DNA of 64,000 bases from Aegilops tauschii subsp. strangulata. Lineage: Eukaryota; Streptophyta; Magnoliopsida; Poales; Poaceae. Below the pieces are notes generated by a model, which saw only the letters and a program-made list of their open reading frames with translations, was not told the origin of the DNA and made no database searches. Below are positions 1 to 9,446 of this stretch, piece by piece (position 1 is the first letter of the stretch; every line of letters begins with the position of its first letter). The position numbers were made by a program, and so were the translations under genes. The DNA lies in the NCBI RefSeq assembly GCF_002575655.3, contig NC_053037.3:145029207-145093206 (forward strand), read 5' to 3'.

Positions 1-61
1 GTGGTTACAGGAGGCAAGAAGAAAGATGCATCCATCAACATATGACCTCCTCCTCCTCGAC

Positions 62-631
62 TCAGTGCGTCAAGCCACCGACCGACGACTTAGGAGCGGT
101 GGCTTTTGTGGCAAGGTCAAGGTGCTTCTCAACAAAGGCGTCCAATGCTTCCAGCCGATTAACGAAGGCCAATATCGCAGCGTCCTCACCGGCCTTGTAG
201 ATACCTATGTACAGGATTTGCTCATGCACGTGGATGTGTAGTTCGATGAATTCTTGTAGGGCGAGGCGCCTTGCGGTGAGCGCGACCTCCGGGTGGACAT
301 TCTTCATTGCGTCGGCGGGTAGTCGCAGGGCCACCAGTGCTTGAAAGAGGTTCTCACCATGGAGGCCGATTAGGGTGGCAGGCAATGAGGACCCCAGCCG
401 CGCGGGCTGGAGGAGTACGGTCATGTCGTCCGCGAGCTTCTTGACGACATTGAACTTGTTGATGGTGGCAATGATCATCTGCTCCAACTGAGAGTCGTAG
501 CTGGCGTCGACGATGGACATGAACCAGCCAGTCGCCAACACCGTCTGGAGATGATCCTTGGTGCCGTGCTGCAGGCCGGCGACGTGGACCATCTGGCACA
601 GCCGCTGGCCGCTCGCGCGCATTGCCGCCAT
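62..631 (-). CDS. Hypothetical protein, 189 aa, single exon
   Basis: I do not recognise this protein. It is an uninterrupted 189-residue frame starting at the ATG at 631 and ending with TGA at 62-64. The sequence looks largely helical, with heptad-like Leu/Ile/Val spacing and several His residues near residues 130-140. I see no signal peptide, membrane segment or zinc motif. A TATA-like element lies about 85 bp upstream on the same strand, which is a normal plant spacing, and the frame is not transposon-like. It was probably the left member of a divergent pair with the ORF at 2692 before a Copia element inserted between them. It could also be a gene fragment or a chance ORF in GC-rich DNA. 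Confidence 0.5.
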   Translation of the reverse strand: MAAMRASGQRLCQMVHVAGLQHGTKDHLQTVLATGWFMSIVDASYDSQLEQMIIATINKFNVVKKLADDMTVLLQPARLGSSLPATLIGLHGENLFQALVALRLPADAMKNVHPEVALTARRLALQEFIELHIHVHEQILYIGIYKAGEDAAILAFVNRLEALDAFVEKHLDLATKATAPKSSVGGLTH

Positions 632-714
632 GGGTCTGGAGTGAGCACTTTTGCGCTTACTGTAGGTGCTTAGGTGTGTATGATGTGGTAGATTTATTGG
701 AATGGAGGGGCGCC

Positions 715-721
715 TTTATAT
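715..721 (-). promoter_or_regulatory. TATA-like box for the 62-631 gene
   Basis: The minus strand reads CATATAAAGG here, about 85 bp upstream of the ATG at 631. This fits a plant core promoter, but it is judged from sequence alone. Confidence 0.4.
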
Positions 722-1040
722 GAGTGCAAATTGCGTTGCATTCACATCGTGCTACCTCTTTTCCCCGTCCTCCTCCCATTACTTCCATCATGCATTCAGG
801 ATGCTAATTGAAGGAGGATGCATCATTGGTCGTTCAACATTTTGGGAACCGCTACCCTCTTCCTCGTCTGCATTAAAGCCGTATCGGGAATTGTCCTGGT
901 TTACTAGTAGTTGTCAAATCGAATAGTACTGCGCCGCCCGCTGCACGCCCGGCTGAACACGCCTCCTCGCCTCCATCAAACGCCTCCGTTAAACCCGCAT
1001 GCAAACCGAGAAACCTACTCTGGCCACACGTCCGTTCATG

Positions 1041-1045
1041 AGCGG
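1041..1045. repeat. Target-site duplication AGCGG, left
   Basis: Matches 2503-2507 exactly and delimits the solo LTR. Confidence 0.9.
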
Positions 1046-1364
1046 TGTTAGGGCATGTCTCTCTCTAAGTAGTTTTGGTGATTGATGACAATGTTTTTGC
1101 GGACTAATTGTGTGTGTTGAGTTTTTCACAGATTCATTCATTGGCACTAGACGATTCTTTCCCCTCGGAGCTTTAAGTGAAGACGGTGTAGTCTCTTTCA
1201 TTTCGGTTTTGGTGGACTTGAGACATAGGAGACACCGTACTATCAAGAGGGGGTCCGCATTGGAAAGGCTAGGGTGGAACCAACACGTACACTTCATTTT
1301 TGCACCCCCAGCTCCTTTCCTCTCCTTGGAGTTTACCGTTTCGATGGTAGTGGAGATTGTGAGG

Positions 1365-1735
1365 TGCTAGCGGTAGTACCGCCGCCAGTGCGGTACTACC
1401 GCCTATGGTCCTCAAGCAGCAGTACCACTGTCCAGCAGCGTTAGTATCGCTCGGGTGCATCAGCGGCAGTACCGTCCTGGTTCGGCACCGCTACCGCCTC
1501 GATTTGAGGGCATCTCTCCTCGTGTCGGGTTGTGCAGCAGTAGTAGCGGCAGTAGCAGCAGTAGTACCATGGCTACCACCGCTACTAGTGCCGCCGAAAC
1601 CCACTCTCTCTTCCATTCTCTCTCTTATGCCTCTGCTCTCAGTCACCGCGGTAGTACCGCTGGTGGTCGCGGTAGTACCACTGCTACCAGCAGTAGTACC
1701 GCTCCACTAAGCAGTAGTACCGCTCTGTGCGGGCT
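1365..1735. repeat. Array of short GCGGTANTACCGC-type palindromes in solo LTR
   Basis: About a dozen degenerate copies of a self-complementary motif lie in the presumed U3 of the solo LTR (for example GCGGTAGTACCGC, GCGGTACTACCGC and AGTAGTACCGCT). The cores vary while the CGGT/ACCG arms are kept. A comparable array with a different core is in the LTR at 23211-24854. Confidence 0.75.
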
Positions 1736-1768
1736 GAAGAGGGGATAACGGTTGGATAAGTTCCCCCA

Positions 1769-1776
1769 CTATAAAA
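1769..1776 (+). promoter_or_regulatory. TATA box of solo LTR
   Basis: CTATAAAAGG occurs just downstream of the palindrome array, the expected U3/R position for an LTR promoter on the plus strand. Confidence 0.6.
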
Positions 1777-2502
1777 GGAGGTCTTATTCTCCAAAGAGAC
1801 TGACCTCTTCCCTCCCCAAGCTCCATTGTTGCTCAAAGATCCATTTTCACCCGATCTCTCTCCCTAGCTAATCAAACTCGTTGATTTTCTAGGGATTGGT
1901 TGAGAAGGCCCCGGTCTACACTTCCACCAAGAGAAATTTGATTCCCCCCACTAATCCCTTGCGGATCTTGTTACTCTTGGGTGCACCCTAGACGATTGAG
2001 GTCACCGCGGAGCCATATTCCATTGTGGTGAAGCTTCGTGGTGTCGTTGGGAGCCTCCAATTAAGTTGTGGAGATAGCCCCAACCTTTGTAAAGGTTCGG
2101 TCGCCGCCTTCAAGGGCACCAATAGTGTAATCACGGCATCTCGCATTGTGTGAGGGCGTGAGGAGAATACGGTGGCCCTAGTGGCTTCTTGGGGAGCATT
2201 GTGCCTCCACACCGCTCCAACGTAGACGTACTTCCTCTCAAAGCGAAGGAACTTTGGTAACACATCCTCGCCTCCACTGGTTCCACCCTTTGTTATCTCC
2301 TATCTTTACTTGTGCAAGCTTGTCTTGGGTGCTCTATCCCTTGCTTGCTTGTGTGCTTGCTGTTGTTGTGTCATATAGGTTGGTCACCTTGTTGCATATC
2401 TAAACAACCTATTTTGATGCTAAGCTTAATTTCGTAAAGAAAAGCTAAAAATTGTTAGTTGCCTATTCACCCCCCTTGTAGTCAACCATATCGATCCTTT
2501 CA

Positions 2503-2507
2503 AGCGG
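2503..2507. repeat. Target-site duplication AGCGG, right
   Basis: Matches 1041-1045 exactly. Confidence 0.9.
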
Positions 2508-2524
2508 GCCGGAATTAAACGCAA

Positions 2525-2618
2525 CGCCGGCCGAGCTCCTCCCGTCCGCCCTCAGTTTAAACAAGGCCAGACGCCGGCCAAGCTCCTACTGTCCGCCCTC
2601 TATTTAAACGAGGCCAGA
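2525..2618 (+). repeat. 47-bp tandem duplication with TTTAAAC core, candidate promoter
   Basis: Two 47-bp units (2525-2571 and 2572-2618) share CGCCGGCC(G/A)AGCTCCT and TTTAAAC(A/G)AGGCCAGA. Each has a TATA-like TTTAAA. They lie 75-170 bp upstream of the ATG at 2692, so this may be a duplicated core promoter for that ORF. Confidence 0.45.
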
Positions 2619-2691
2619 CAGACAACGGGCAAGAATTGCACCCCTCCGCCGCTCCCCCATCTCCTCCTTCACCATTTTCTCCACTCTTCCG

Positions 2692-3102
2692 ATGGCTTCC
2701 GAGGAGCCGTTCTCCGGCATACTACCCGGCTGGGTGGCTCGCCGAGCCTTCCAGATACGAGCGAGGCCGCTCGGTGCTTCACCAACCTCGCTTGGCCCGA
2801 CGGAGCCAGTTGCCGCCCCAAGCCGGCGCGTGGTTCAGCAACTCGCCGCTCCAATTCAGCTCGATGAGGAGTGGCGAGTTGCTCCACGCCGGCATGGCGA
2901 CGAGCATGGTGGCACGGGCATCGTCGCTGCCGCGTCGTACCGCGCCACCAGTGTCTGCGGTGGCCGCACCTCCCGTGTCTGTGGGCGAACGTCCCGTGCT
3001 TGCGGCAGCGCCATGCAAGCAGAGACACAAGCTGGGTGTGTGGAGAGCGACGAGTCGGTGGCCAGCTTCTCCGTGACCGCTGCCATCATCGAGGAGAAGT
3101 AG
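2692..3102 (+). CDS. Hypothetical protein, 136 aa
   Basis: I do not recognise this protein. The ATG at 2692 has a strong plant start context (GATGGCTTCC) and follows a CT-rich leader and the duplicated TTTAAA elements. The frame ends in TAG at 3100-3102. The region is GC-rich, and two other frames and the opposite strand are also open for 119-155 codons, so the coding frame is not certain. No domain is visible; the sequence is rich in Arg, Ala and Gly. A single-exon lineage-specific gene, the first exon of a longer gene, or a chance ORF are all possible. Confidence 0.35.
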   Translation: MASEEPFSGILPGWVARRAFQIRARPLGASPTSLGPTEPVAAPSRRVVQQLAAPIQLDEEWRVAPRRHGDEHGGTGIVAAASYRATSVCGGRTSRVCGRTSRACGSAMQAETQAGCVESDESVASFSVTAAIIEEK

Positions 3103-3867
3103 AACACGGGAGGCCGCCGCCACTTGGGTCCCATGAAGGCCACCGCCAAGGTGACGACTGCATATACAGGTGGTTTCTTTGCTGCTTCGTCTCTTCCGAG
3201 GACCTTCGTCGACCCTGCAAGTGTCTGCCGGACATGAGGAAGACAAAGGGATCCACGGGCAGCCATTTATATTAGGTATTAATTATACCACAAGAGCCGG
3301 ATTAGCACCGCTTAGTTCATGTAAATGTAATGAAATCCATCATGTTTGTACGAAGATCCGGCTTTTTTACACGAAATCCTTCATGCTTATATGAAATTAG
3401 TCCGTGTTTGCACGAATTTCCTCTGGTTGGTTAGAGTTGTGAAAATGTATGCCGCTGGCGTTGGATGTCATCCTCCGCGGAAGGAAGCGGGAGGAAATTT
3501 GCCTGCTGCCATTGGAGATGCTGTTATGCTGGAAATAATAGAGTCACATCCAATCCATTTGAGTTAATTGCGCGTATGATTGTCCCTCTATAAAAAGTTA
3601 ATTGCATGTACAATGTACACATGACTTGCAGGGTGGCTACTGCTTCGTACAGAAAGTTAGAAAGAAACAAATTCATCCTTAATCTTGTATTCTAAGTAGT
3701 CTGTGGGTTCCACTGTCAGTACAGTAGCAAAAGAAGTATATATTAAATAATATATAATATAAAAATCTAAATTTAAAGACATAATTCAAACCTCAGGTCA
3801 TCGCGTTGCGAGCATCCGGCGCTTACCAGTCCAGCGCATTTTCGTTGTGGACGATGCTAGAGATATA
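3103..3867. other. Non-coding stretch
   Basis: AT-richer sequence with short imperfect repeats near 3340-3420 (several CACGAAAT/ACGAAGAT-like words). I see no gene. It may hold the 3' UTR of the preceding ORF. Confidence 0.5.
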
Positions 3868-4278
3868 TCTCTATGTCTACTCTTATACTCCCTCTGTTCC
3901 TAAATATTTGTCTTTTTCATATTTCAAATGGACTACCACATACAGATGTGTATATAGACATATTTTAGAATGTAGATTCTCTCATTTTCCTCCGTATGTA
4001 GTCACTTGTTGAAATCTCTAAAAAGAAAAATATTTAGGAACGGAGGGAGTAGAAAACAGAGTTGGTGATGATGGTGTGCCTGCCATCCTGCAATATAGGC
4101 CGTCAGATTTATATCTAACGGATAGGAAGGAAACTATGGCAATTTTGCAAAAAGATACCCACACCCCTCTCCACATTTGCAAATAAGGCCTTCCCTTGTT
4201 CATCCTTTCCTCTCACAAGATAAACTACTCATACAAATGCATCTTGATGTTCCGTGCAACGCACGGGCATCTAGCTAG
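3868..4278 (+). mobile_element. Candidate non-autonomous Helitron (with nested MITE)
   Basis: The 3' end shows the Helitron signature: a short hairpin CCGTGC-AAC-GCACGG (4252-4266) followed about 8 bp later by CTAG, then T at 4279. The proposed 5' end is TCTCTATG at 3868, preceded by A, as expected for insertion between A and T. The 5' end is much less certain than the 3' end. The element has no coding capacity and contains the Stowaway MITE at 3888-4049. Confidence 0.45.
3888..4049. mobile_element. Stowaway-type MITE (Mariner), 162 bp
   Basis: Terminal inverted repeats CTCCCTCTGTTCCTAAATAT and its complement at the right end (ATATTTAGGAACGGAGGGAG), flanked by TA at 3886-3887 and 4050-4051. 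This is the very common Triticeae Stowaway terminus. Confidence 0.92.
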
Positions 4279-4501
4279 TTTCTTTTAAAATAGTTACTGC
4301 GATAATTGGGTTGAAGTGATATGTTTTATGTCTGCCCCGAATGATTTCAGATTCACTAGTAGTAACAAAGAAAAGGTTGCCTTGTTAATTAGTAGAAAAC
4401 AGGGTGAAAACTATCACATGAGGCCAGTAAAAACAAGGCACACTGGGTTCAGCATCATCATCACTATAGCTGTGCGCGCGCGAGAAGTCTACATATCGAG
4501 G

Positions 4502-5460
4502 GGGCTATGAAGAGAAAGACGTATCGAGTGTGTGTGAGCGAGGCACAGAGACACAACTAGCGTGTGTGTGTGTGAGAGAGAGAGAGAGAAACCAATTGAT
4601 AGATTAAGATCAAGATCGAGTTGTCACCCTTCTGCTGTCATTGTTGGGGGGTGGGGAGGGGGAGGGAGAGAAAGACGTATTGAGAGTGTGCGCGCGGTAG
4701 GCACAGAGGAACAACTAGCGTGTGTGTGTGTATGTGTGTGTGTTTGAGAGAGAAGCCAGTAGATAGCTTACTATCAAGATCGAGGTGCCACCCTACTCCT
4801 TCGGTGTCAGGTAGTGTGTGTGTGTGTGTGTGTGTGTGTTTGAGAGAGAAGCTAGTGGAAAGATTAGTATCAAGATCGAGGTGTCACCCTACTCCTTCGG
4901 TGTCGGGAAGTGTGTGTGTGGGTGTGGGGGGGGGGGGGCAGTGACACTTAGATATAGGGAGAAGGAGTTTGTGTGACACATATCTATATAAGGGATAGGT
5001 AGATAGCCTGTGTGCGAGGCATACTTAAAGCATCACGGAGATAAACAAGTGGTGTGCATGCAAGTGCTAGAAAAAATTGAAGAGAGAAACAATGTCTACG
5101 TGCATGTGTGTGTGTGTGTGTGTGAGAGAGAGAGGGAGAGCGAAATCTCAAAACAAAAGGTGCTCTGCTGGAATCCCATTGTATGTTTCATATGGTTTCG
5201 GGACTCAGGTTAACCTTAGGCATATGTGTGAGAGACAGAATTATACTTTGAGACATTAGTGGCGATGGGTGGGCGGAATTAAAGGGGTGGGCGTGTTCGA
5301 CAGAGAGAGCGTGTGTGTTTCTGTGTGAGACAGACTTGTAGGACGGGGTCGAAAGTCGAATTCTAACCTTGACGGAGGGAGAGAAATACACGAAGTGCGC
5401 ATGTGTGATTCTGATACCCACGGAGAAATGAGATATGTATGCGTGTGAGAGAGATTGCAC
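4502..5460. repeat. GT/GA-rich microsatellite and degenerate tandem repeats
   Basis: Runs of (GT)n followed by (GA)n recur at about 4562-4590, 4720-4752, 4813-4848, 4908-4940 and 5101-5135. They are linked by related spacers containing ATCAAGATCGAG and CACCCT. A longer unit (AGAGAAAGACGTAT, then GGCACAGAG, then ACAACTAGCGTGTG) repeats at about 4510 and 4668. A run of 12 G lies near 4927-4938. The small ORFs here are repeat translations. Confidence 0.85.
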
Positions 5461-6350
5461 AATTCATTCACGTATCACTATCTAGCGATCGTGGACATGC
5501 ATCGCTTGAACATAAATCAATATCTACTTCGTATCATGGCCAAAGATACAATATCGATTCAACACTATAAAGATTGGACACTCGCATATAACATTTTTTT
5601 TCTAAATACTCCTTTTCAATTGGGATGCCAAAGTTATAGTGATGTTTCTTCAAACAACCAATGTAGCTATCATGCACATGCAACATTGTTAGTCTTGCAT
5701 TCAAATTCATTAGTCTTGGATGATTTAAGGTTCTATTATGAAGTAATATATGTAATATTCATATATGAATTCAACGGGTACGCAATTTATGAAATAGAGG
5801 AAACACTTTTAAGTAGCGGACTACAATATCCATTTCTTTTGTGGGACTACAATATCCATTTCTTTTTGTGTGCCTCTACAATAACACGTCAACGCATTAT
5901 GTTTAAAGTAAACAACCAATGGCACTAAGTTATCTATTTACATGAGAAATACATAGGCTGAGCGTTTGATCCCTTTTTTGTGAACGTGCCTCTACACCCT
6001 TACGATTGGCCGCGCCCGTGTGAACATCCAAGTTATCCGTGCATCATCCCGAGTTATTGTCTTTTTTTCTAGGGTGGACTTCACACCAGTTATTAACTGC
6101 TGACATGTGCCCCGTGTACATAGTCTTGCATGACCTTCCCGCTAGCACTGTCCAAAATTATTTGAAACTGGATACGAACGATCCCACGGGCGGCAAAATC
6201 TACTGCCTCCTTCTAAAATTTCCGCCACCTAGTCTTTAGCATGCAAAATTCCCCTTTTGTCCTTGGTGCACGGAGAACAACAGTTACAATACGGCCCTCA
6301 TTTACATAATAGGTCGGGGCTGCTTTGGTAAATTCCAGTTCCTCCCACCA
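5461..6350. other. Non-coding stretch
   Basis: AT-rich sequence with a 157-codon open frame (5455-5928) that has no recognisable features. I see no gene and no transposon boundary. Confidence 0.4.
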
Positions 6351-6429
6351 CACGGCACCCCCATTTCCTCTCCCCCTCCCGCAAAACGACTAACTCCATA
6401 GCAGCAGAGGATCTTACATCATGCCATCT

Positions 6430-7110
6430 GTACTTCATCGGCCTTTCTATCCCTCCCCTCTCGAAACCCTAGACTGCTCATCCACGGGCGTACCAGAGCC
6501 CACTCACTGCCAGCGGCGTCCACCTCGCCGGATCTGCTTCTACGGCCGCATCTACCCCTCCCACCTCCCCTAGAAACAAGTAGACTGCTCATCCACCACT
6601 GTACCACAGCCCATTCAGTGTCGGCCTTGTCCACGGCGCCGGATCTGCTTCGCTAGTACTCTCGTCAACCGCAGTGCATCTACAGCGGCTCCTTCGTACT
6701 CCCCACTGGAGACGCTTCGTCCATACCCCCCCCCCCCCCCCGAAGCCGCCCCACTGACACCCCCGTCGACGGCCTCTGATCCTCTTCGCCGACACCTTCC
6801 TCAACCCTACCGGAGCCGCTTCACCGACACCATCGTCAACCCTACCGTAGTAGCTTCGCCTATACCATTCTCAACGCTGCCAGGGCTGCTTTGCCAACTC
6901 ACAAGTCCATGGCCTCAGATCCACTTCATCGCACCCTCGTCCAACCTACTGGGGCAGCTTCTGACGCCCCGTCCACGGCCGCAGATCCGCATCGTCGACA
7001 CCATCCTGAACCCAACCACCGGAGCAGCTTCACCGATGCCCTCGTCCACGGCCTAAGATCCGCTTCGCCCACACCATAGTCCACCCTACTGGAGCAAACA
7101 CCCTACTCGA
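6430..7110. repeat. Degenerate tandem repeats of a CTTCGCCGACACC/CTACCGGAGC unit
   Basis: A block of roughly 115 bp (ACTGCTCATCCAC, then AGCCCA(C/T)TCA, then GCCGGATCTGCTTC) occurs twice, near 6473 and 6591. It is followed by a degenerate roughly 40-bp unit with words such as AGATCCGCTTCG, CGACACCATC, TCAACCCTACC and GGAGC(C/A)GCTTCACCGA. A pure C run of about 16 lies near 6726-6741. The pattern could be a minisatellite inside a transposon or an old promoter/UTR. Confidence 0.6.
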
Positions 7111-7541
7111 CGGTTCTAGATCTCCTTACAGGACCTCGACAGCCAGCACAGCATCATCACCCTTTACGTTTCTAACATGATTCCCACCATCTCGCAAGAT
7201 GCCAAGCACCCGCCACGGCCTAGGTACTTGTCACCTTTAAACCCGTCCAGCATCACCTGCCCGATGTACTTTAAATATACTAACAGGTCGCTGTTACATG
7301 TTATGCAGCTGGCAAAAACTACAAGGACGATGTTTCTTCCGGATCTAACGGCTTGGCCAACCAAGATCCTGGACTGAGGCATTGCTATGATCTTGTAAGT
7401 GTGTCTCTCTCTCTCTCTCTCTTGTATTGTTGTGTGCTTGCGAGCGTGCTTTGCTAGGATTCTCGGCCAGTAATCCCTTTGTGCATACAATGATTTCTAC
7501 TATTGGCTACTAAATTAGATATGTAGATGTCATACATGATA
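7111..7541. other. Non-coding stretch with an exon-like segment and a (TC)n run
   Basis: An exon-like piece from about 7312 to 7395 is bounded by TTATGCAG on its left and TTGTAAGTGTG on its right, which would be good splice sites on the plus strand. A (TC)n microsatellite follows at about 7402-7422. I cannot connect it to a gene. Confidence 0.3.
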
Positions 7542-7699
7542 CTCCCTTCGTTCCTAGATATAAGTCTTTCTAGAGCTTCCACAATAGGCTACATACAGAG
7601 CAAAATGAGTGAATCTACACTCGAAAATGCATCTATATACATCTGTATGTAGTCCATACTGGAATCCCTACAAAGACATATATTTAGGAACAGAGGTAG
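7542..7699. mobile_element. Stowaway-type MITE (Mariner), 158 bp
   Basis: Ends CTCCCTTCGTTCCTAGATAT and ATATTTAGGAACAGAGGTAG, flanked by TA at 7540-7541 and 7700-7701. A degenerate copy of the same terminus type as the MITE at 3888. Confidence 0.88.
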
Positions 7700-7701
7700 T
7701 A

Positions 7702-8012
7702 CATTACAAAAAATCATAGGTGGCATGTAGGAATTCCAGTGCACTACATTAGGCTCCCTTAGAGTGCCTGCTAGTCCAGCACATAGAGTCATGGCTAGTT
7801 TATGCTATGCACACAATTGTTAGCTGGTGGTTTAAATATGTGCAAGGGATATGCAATGTATTATCATGTAGAGATGTCTGAAATTAGCCGTGTCAACTTG
7901 CAGATAGGGTTACGCAATGAAAAAGTACAAGATGTATGTGGCAATTTCATGGAACATCGAAAAAAGGAGAGGCAGCGGTGAGCCTATACAGTGTGCTATG
8001 GTAGGTCACTCT
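7702..8012. other. Non-coding stretch
   Basis: I see nothing recognisable here between the MITE and the inverted-repeat element. Confidence 0.4.
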
Positions 8013-8209
8013 GGCCTAGTTCTTTTGTAGGATTCTCCTAGAATCTGCCCCTCTCTAGCTTCTACTAGAATCTTTAACCCCCTTTTGTTTTACAATCCTA
8101 CCTAATTAGACCCTAGCTAGTTGGATTGTAAAACAAATGGGGCTCAAAGATTTTGGGAGAATCTGGGTAGGGGTCAGATTATGGGAGAATCTGGCAAAAG
8201 AACTGGGCC
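8013..8209. mobile_element. Inverted-repeat (foldback) MITE, 197 bp
   Basis: The element begins GGCCTAGTTCTTTTG and ends CAAAAGAACTGGGCC, and the two halves are complementary over much of their length (GATTCTCC/GGAGAATC; TTTTGTTTTACAATCC/GGATTGTAAAACAAA). The GGCC termini suggest a hAT or PIF/Harbinger-derived MITE. I could not find a clear target-site duplication (flanks ACTCT and TCCAT), so the family is open. Confidence 0.65.
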
Positions 8210-8674
8210 TCCATTGCAATCATCGTGACATGTTATTTGTATGTCAGTTCTATTGTCCAAGTTTCTTAGGACGGTTATTATGAGTTATCCTAACAAAACA
8301 AGCACCTTTGAATATAAGATCCAGGTAATAAGCCAACCAGTTCTTTTCATTGCCTGCCTTTTCAGCTTATCTTTGGTGTGATCAGTGAAAAGTCTAGATT
8401 GCATTATATTTTATCATTTTGCTGCCCATATGAAAATTAATTTGACTTGCAAACATCACAAATTGAACCCAGTGCAGTAATTAATATGATAGGAAAACAG
8501 ACCATCAATATTAGTTCAAAATGCAAATACAAAGATACCATCTACTTGGCACAATCTACTTTGGTCAATGTCTTCCATAGTGATCCCATTACCTAATTTA
8601 AATGAAGAACGCATGACCCAAATTTAAATGAAGAACAATTATTTATCGAAATTTGATGGTCCAAGTGGCTGGTT
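8210..8674. other. Non-coding stretch
   Basis: AT-rich sequence with no gene or repeat boundary that I can support. Confidence 0.4.
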
Positions 8675-9045
8675 ATTATCATATAGCAGCACCACCAGAA
8701 AGCACCATATAGCAGCAGCGGCAACTCATAGCAACTCATCATACAGCAGCAGCAGTAGCAGCAGCAGCAGTAGTGTGCAAGTCATCATATACCAGCAGCA
8801 GCTCATAGCAATTCATCATATGGCAGCAGCAGGAGCAGCTCATAGCAGTTCATCATATAGCAGCAACAGGAGTAGCTCATAACAATTCGTCATATAGCAG
8901 CAGCAGGAGCAGCTCATACCAACTCATCATATAGCAGCAGCAGCTCATAGCAATTCATCGTATAACAGTAGCAGGAGCAGCTCATAGCAATGCATCATAT
9001 AGCAGCAGCAGAAGCAGCTCATAGCAATTCAACGTATAGCGGATC
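8675..9045. repeat. AGC-rich minisatellite
   Basis: A roughly 36-45-bp unit of the form CATCATATAGCAGCAGCAG, then GAGCAGCTCATAGCAATT, is repeated about eight times with variable AGC counts. The Ser-rich ORF through it (8628-8882) is a translation of the repeat. Confidence 0.85.
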
Positions 9046-9446
9046 AAAATGAAAATTTGGCAAAAATCAGAGGAGATCCTCACGTTGTTGGATGAGCTCA
9101 TCCATCAATAGCACCTCAAGGCCACGGCCTGGGAGGAGGGGAGGGGGAACGAGGTGCCTTCTGCCGCAGTGTGGCATCGGCCGATGTTGTGCGGCGCCCG
9201 CCAGAGTAGTGCGTTGGACGGACCACAACAGAGCAGCAGCTGGAGACCATGAGAATGAGGGGCGGCGCCAGAGGGAGGAGCAGTCAGGGAGATTTGGCCC
9301 TACCCGCCTACCATGTAGCCTAGCTGGACAGAGCATCGTCGAGGACCAGGCTAGATGGGACCAGTGGCCATGGCTCGCTGGAGGAACCCTAGTGCTGCAG
9401 GCAGGGGATCGAGGTAGAGGGAAAGGGGAGAGGAGATGCAAGCGGG
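9046..9446. other. GC-richer flank of element A, no clear gene
   Basis: Both strands are open for about 130 codons (plus 9092-9481, minus 9067-9468), and both frames run into the LTR that starts at 9447. The minus strand has a plausible start context GCCATGGCC near 9372. This might be a gene exon cut by element A, but the sequence does not settle it. Confidence 0.3.
9442..9446. repeat. Presumed target-site duplication GCGGG of element A, left
   Basis: The five bases directly before the 5' LTR of element A. The right-hand copy lies outside the window, so it is unconfirmed. Confidence 0.45.

Larger units (their letters stand above)
1046..2502 (+). mobile_element. Solo LTR of a Copia-type retrotransposon
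   Basis: This 1457-bp element begins TGTTAGGGCATG and ends CCTTTCA. It is flanked by a perfect 5-bp target-site duplication, AGCGG, at 1041-1045 and 2503-2507. No internal region or second LTR is present, so it is a solo LTR left by recombination between two LTRs. Its start (TTTTGGTGATTGATGACAA) and its C-run near the 3' end resemble the Copia-type LTR at 23211-24854, so the two families are probably related. Orientation is inferred from the TATA-like box at 1769. Confidence 0.9.

Noticed and set aside
4562..5213. Cys/Val-rich small ORFs
   Set aside because: Translations of (GT)n and (GA)n repeats.
4510..5460. Possible CRISPR-like regular repeats
   Set aside because: The spacing is irregular, the repeats are microsatellite-derived, and the genome is a plant.
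5455..5928. 157-residue ORF
   Set aside because: AT-rich, no start context, no recognisable motif and no matching promoter or splice structure.
8628..8882. Ser-rich 84-residue ORF
   Set aside because: Translation of the AGC minisatellite.
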